From: Paraburkholderia ginsengisoli NBRC 100965
GTDB lineage: Bacteria; Pseudomonadota; Gammaproteobacteria; Burkholderiales; Burkholderiaceae
Assembly (NCBI RefSeq): GCF_000739735.1
Contig: NZ_BBJF01000006.1
Span: forward strand, 1-64,000
DNA: 64,000 nucleotides
Direction of reading: 5' to 3'
The notes below the pieces were generated by a model. It had not been told where the DNA came from, ran no database searches, and saw nothing but the letters and a program-made list of their open reading frames with translations. The position numbers were made by a program, and so were the translations under genes. Position 1 is the stretch's first letter; each line of letters begins with the position of its first letter. Shown piece after piece: positions 62,399-64,000 of the stretch.

Positions 62399-63565
62399 TC
62401 AAGCGGACAACTTACGCATCTCGACAATCAGATCGGCTTTTCCTTCGAAGCCGATACCCGGCAAATCGGGCATCGTGATATAGCCGTTGTCCACTTTCAC
62501 GCCGTCCGGAAAGCCGCCGTACGGCTGGAACAGATCCGGGTACGATTCGTTGCCGCCCAGACCCAGGCCGGCCGCGATGTTCAATGACATCTGATGCCCG
62601 CCATGCGGAATGCAGCGGCTCGGCGACCAGCCGTGCTGATGCAGCATGTCGAGCGTGCGCAGATACTCGACGAGGCCGTAGCTCAATGCGCAGTCGAACT
62701 GCAGCCAGTCGCGATCCGGACGCATGCCGCCGTAGCGAATCAGATTGCGGGCGTCCTGCATCGAGAACAGATCTTCGCCGGTCGCCATCGGCTTGTCGTA
62801 GTAGTTGCGCAGCGTAGCCTGCAATTCGAAGTCGAGCGGGTCGCCCGGTTCCTCGTACCAGAACAGATCGTATTGCGACAGAGCCTTCGCGTACTGGATC
62901 GCCGTATCCAGATCGAAGCGGCCGTTCGCGTCGACGGCGAGTTTCTGTCCGTCGCCGAGCACACTCAGAATCGAGTCGATACGGCGCAGGTCTTCATCGA
63001 GCGACGCGCCGCCAATCTTCTTCTTCACGACCGTGTAACCACGATCGATATAGCTGCGCATTTCGTCTTTCAGTTTTCCGTGATCCTGGCCGGGGTAGTA
63101 ATAGCCGCCCGCCGCGTACACGAAAATCTTGCGGTCAGGCTGGCCGTTGCCATAACGATCCGCGAGCAACTGAAAGAGCGGTTTGCCTTCGATCTTCGCG
63201 ACCGCGTCCCAGATCGCCATGTCGATCGTGCCGATTGCGACCGAGCGCTCGCCGTGACCGCCCGGCTTCTCGTTGGTGAACATGGTCGCCCAGATCTTGT
63301 GCGGATCGAGATTGTTGCCGGTGGCATCGACGAGCGTCGCGGGATCGGCTTCGAGAATGCGCGGAATGAAACGCTCGCGCATCAGCTTGCCCTGGCCGTA
63401 GCGGCCGTTGGAATTGAAGCCGTAACCGATCACCGGCTTGCCGTCACGGATCACGTCGGTCACCACGGCGACGAGACTCAGCGTCATCTTGCTGAAGTCG
63501 ATGTACGCATTACGGATCGGCGAGCTGATCGGAACGGTCTTCTCGCGGATTTCTACGATTCTCAT
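62399..63565 (-). CDS. tarD: D(-)-tartrate dehydratase, enolase superfamily
   Basis: Protein of 388 residues in the mandelate-racemase group of the enolase superfamily. Very close to characterised TarD: ISSPIRNAYIDFSKMTLSLV, NEKPGGHGERSVAIGTIDMA, KKKIGGASLDEDLRRID (catalytic Lys), KLAVDANGRFDLDTA (metal Asp), FWYEEPGDPLD and ATGEDLFSMQDARNLIRYGG, and SRCIPHGGHQMSLNIAAGLG (catalytic His). It dehydrates D-tartrate to oxaloacetate using Mg2+. The ATG is preceded by GGAGACATCC. A LysR gene lies divergently, a common control arrangement. Confidence 0.92.
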   Translation of the reverse strand: MRIVEIREKTVPISSPIRNAYIDFSKMTLSLVAVVTDVIRDGKPVIGYGFNSNGRYGQGKLMRERFIPRILEADPATLVDATGNNLDPHKIWATMFTNEKPGGHGERSVAIGTIDMAIWDAVAKIEGKPLFQLLADRYGNGQPDRKIFVYAAGGYYYPGQDHGKLKDEMRSYIDRGYTVVKKKIGGASLDEDLRRIDSILSVLGDGQKLAVDANGRFDLDTAIQYAKALSQYDLFWYEEPGDPLDFELQATLRNYYDKPMATGEDLFSMQDARNLIRYGGMRPDRDWLQFDCALSYGLVEYLRTLDMLHQHGWSPSRCIPHGGHQMSLNIAAGLGLGGNESYPDLFQPYGGFPDGVKVDNGYITMPDLPGIGFEGKADLIVEMRKLSA

Positions 63566-63679
63566 GGATGTCTCCTTGTTGCACTGCCGGTTGACCGGGC
63601 AACGGGCGGTGGGAATGCGTAGGTTATTCGCGGGGACCGGCGTTATGATTCACCCAAAGTCACTTCTTTATTAACTTAC

Positions 63680-63712
63680 GGTGAAAAGCGGGTGAGAACC
63701 GGGTGAAAAGCG
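63680..63712 (+). repeat. Three tandem 11-bp repeats over the lysR start
   Basis: GGTGAAAAGCG (63680-63690), GGTGAGAACCG (63691-63701) and GGTGAAAAGCG (63702-63712) are in direct tandem. The third unit contains the GTG start codon of the LysR gene. Since 11 is not a multiple of three, each unit offers a GTG in a different frame. Confidence 0.75.
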
Positions 63713-64000
63713 ACCTGTCGTCCCAACTGGAGTTTTTCGTGCTGCTGGCGCGGCACGGCAATCTGTCGGCCGTGGCGCGCGACATGGACATCACGCCGCC
63801 GGCGGCCACCAAACGGCTCGCGCAACTCGAAGCGCGCCTCGGCGTGCGACTGGTCAATCGGACTACGCGCAGCATCAGCCTGACCGCCGAAGGCGAGACG
63901 TACCTCGACTACGCGACGCGCATTCTGGCTGACGTGCGCGAGATGGAAGAAGTCGTATCGTCGAGCCGCTCGGTGCCGCGAGGGCTGTTGCGGATCAATG
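63703..64000 (+). CDS. LysR-family transcriptional regulator (3' partial)
   Basis: The window ends within this gene; 99 codons are visible. The first ~65 residues are a LysR winged helix (LEFFVLLARHGNLSAVARDM, PPAATKRLAQLEARLGVRLV, NRTTRSISLTAEGETYLDYA). GTG at 63703 is the only start between an in-frame stop at 63682 and the helix-turn-helix. It is divergent from tarD and probably is its activator or repressor, with tartrate as the likely effector. The intergenic region has no obvious long T-N11-A site. Confidence 0.88.
   Translation, partial: MKSDLSSQLEFFVLLARHGNLSAVARDMDITPPAATKRLAQLEARLGVRLVNRTTRSISLTAEGETYLDYATRILADVREMEEVVSSSRSVPRGLLRIN

Noticed and set aside
1..64000. CRISPR array, insertion sequences, integrase/attachment sites, tRNA or rRNA genes
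   Set aside because: I searched by eye for regular direct repeats, transposase or integrase proteins and cloverleaf or rRNA sequence and found none. A covariance-model scan would be needed to exclude a tRNA.

Overview
The window looks like a chromosomal segment of a Burkholderia/Paraburkholderia-type betaproteobacterium. The evidence is the high GC content, an OmpC-type porin with a Burkholderiales signal peptide, a phasin, a DUF2844/DUF3443 pair, an HU protein with a lysine/alanine-rich tail, and mostly short gaps between genes. I see no tRNA or rRNA gene, insertion sequence, prophage or CRISPR array. Both ends cut genes: a SulP transporter on the left and a LysR regulator on the right.

Layout. 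0-7.7 kb: anion transporter, orphan receiver protein, chemoreceptor, YbaK-like protein, a YihY/DUF883 fusion and a porin. 7.9-12.4 kb (minus): Anbu proteasome-like peptidase, transglutaminase, alpha-E protein and circularly permuted ATP-grasp ligase (locus A). 12.7-20.2 kb: HU-like protein, MocR regulator, POT peptide transporter, PanE, and a nucleoside hydrolase/cytidine deaminase pair. 20.4-26.9 kb: thiolase, then a complete EmrAB/outer-membrane-factor efflux operon with two paralogous MarR genes. One 12-bp palindrome precedes each of the three transcription units. 27.1-31.1 kb: an overlapping operon of a polar amino-acid ABC transporter with hutG, plus an IclR regulator. 31.3-40.0 kb: a second, larger copy of the peptide-ligase system (locus B). 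It has a transglutaminase, an ATP-grasp/alpha-E fusion, a 1165-residue transglutaminase/DUF2126 ligase, and a divergent zinc-ribbon metallopeptidase-like gene.

40.2-45.1 kb: DUF3443 (aspartic-protease-like motifs) and DUF2844, a phasin, small secreted proteins and a DUF4410 lipoprotein. 45.2-49.5 kb: a MerR/ECF sigma/RibD-like run, then an Old-Yellow-Enzyme oxidoreductase divergent from an ArsR regulator across a perfect inverted repeat. 49.5-55.0 kb: a response regulator and an iron-uptake island (TonB receptor, PepSY, DUF3649-like and DUF3325-like proteins) with two Fur boxes. 55.2-60.8 kb: a ferritin-like diiron protein, an alpha/beta-hydrolase-LuxR fusion, two small unknown proteins, and TPR and TPR-retropepsin proteins. 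60.9-64 kb: DctA, D-tartrate dehydratase and a LysR gene whose start lies in a tandem 11-bp repeat.

The most interesting content is the pair of ATP-grasp/alpha-E/transglutaminase loci. Together they carry two predicted ligase folds (ATP-grasp and glutamine-synthetase-like), three transglutaminase-fold proteins, a proteasome-like peptidase and a metallopeptidase-like protein. That set fits a system that makes, attaches or trims a peptide, but its substrate is unknown. The ATP-grasp domain in locus B seems to have lost the glycine-rich nucleotide loop that locus A keeps.
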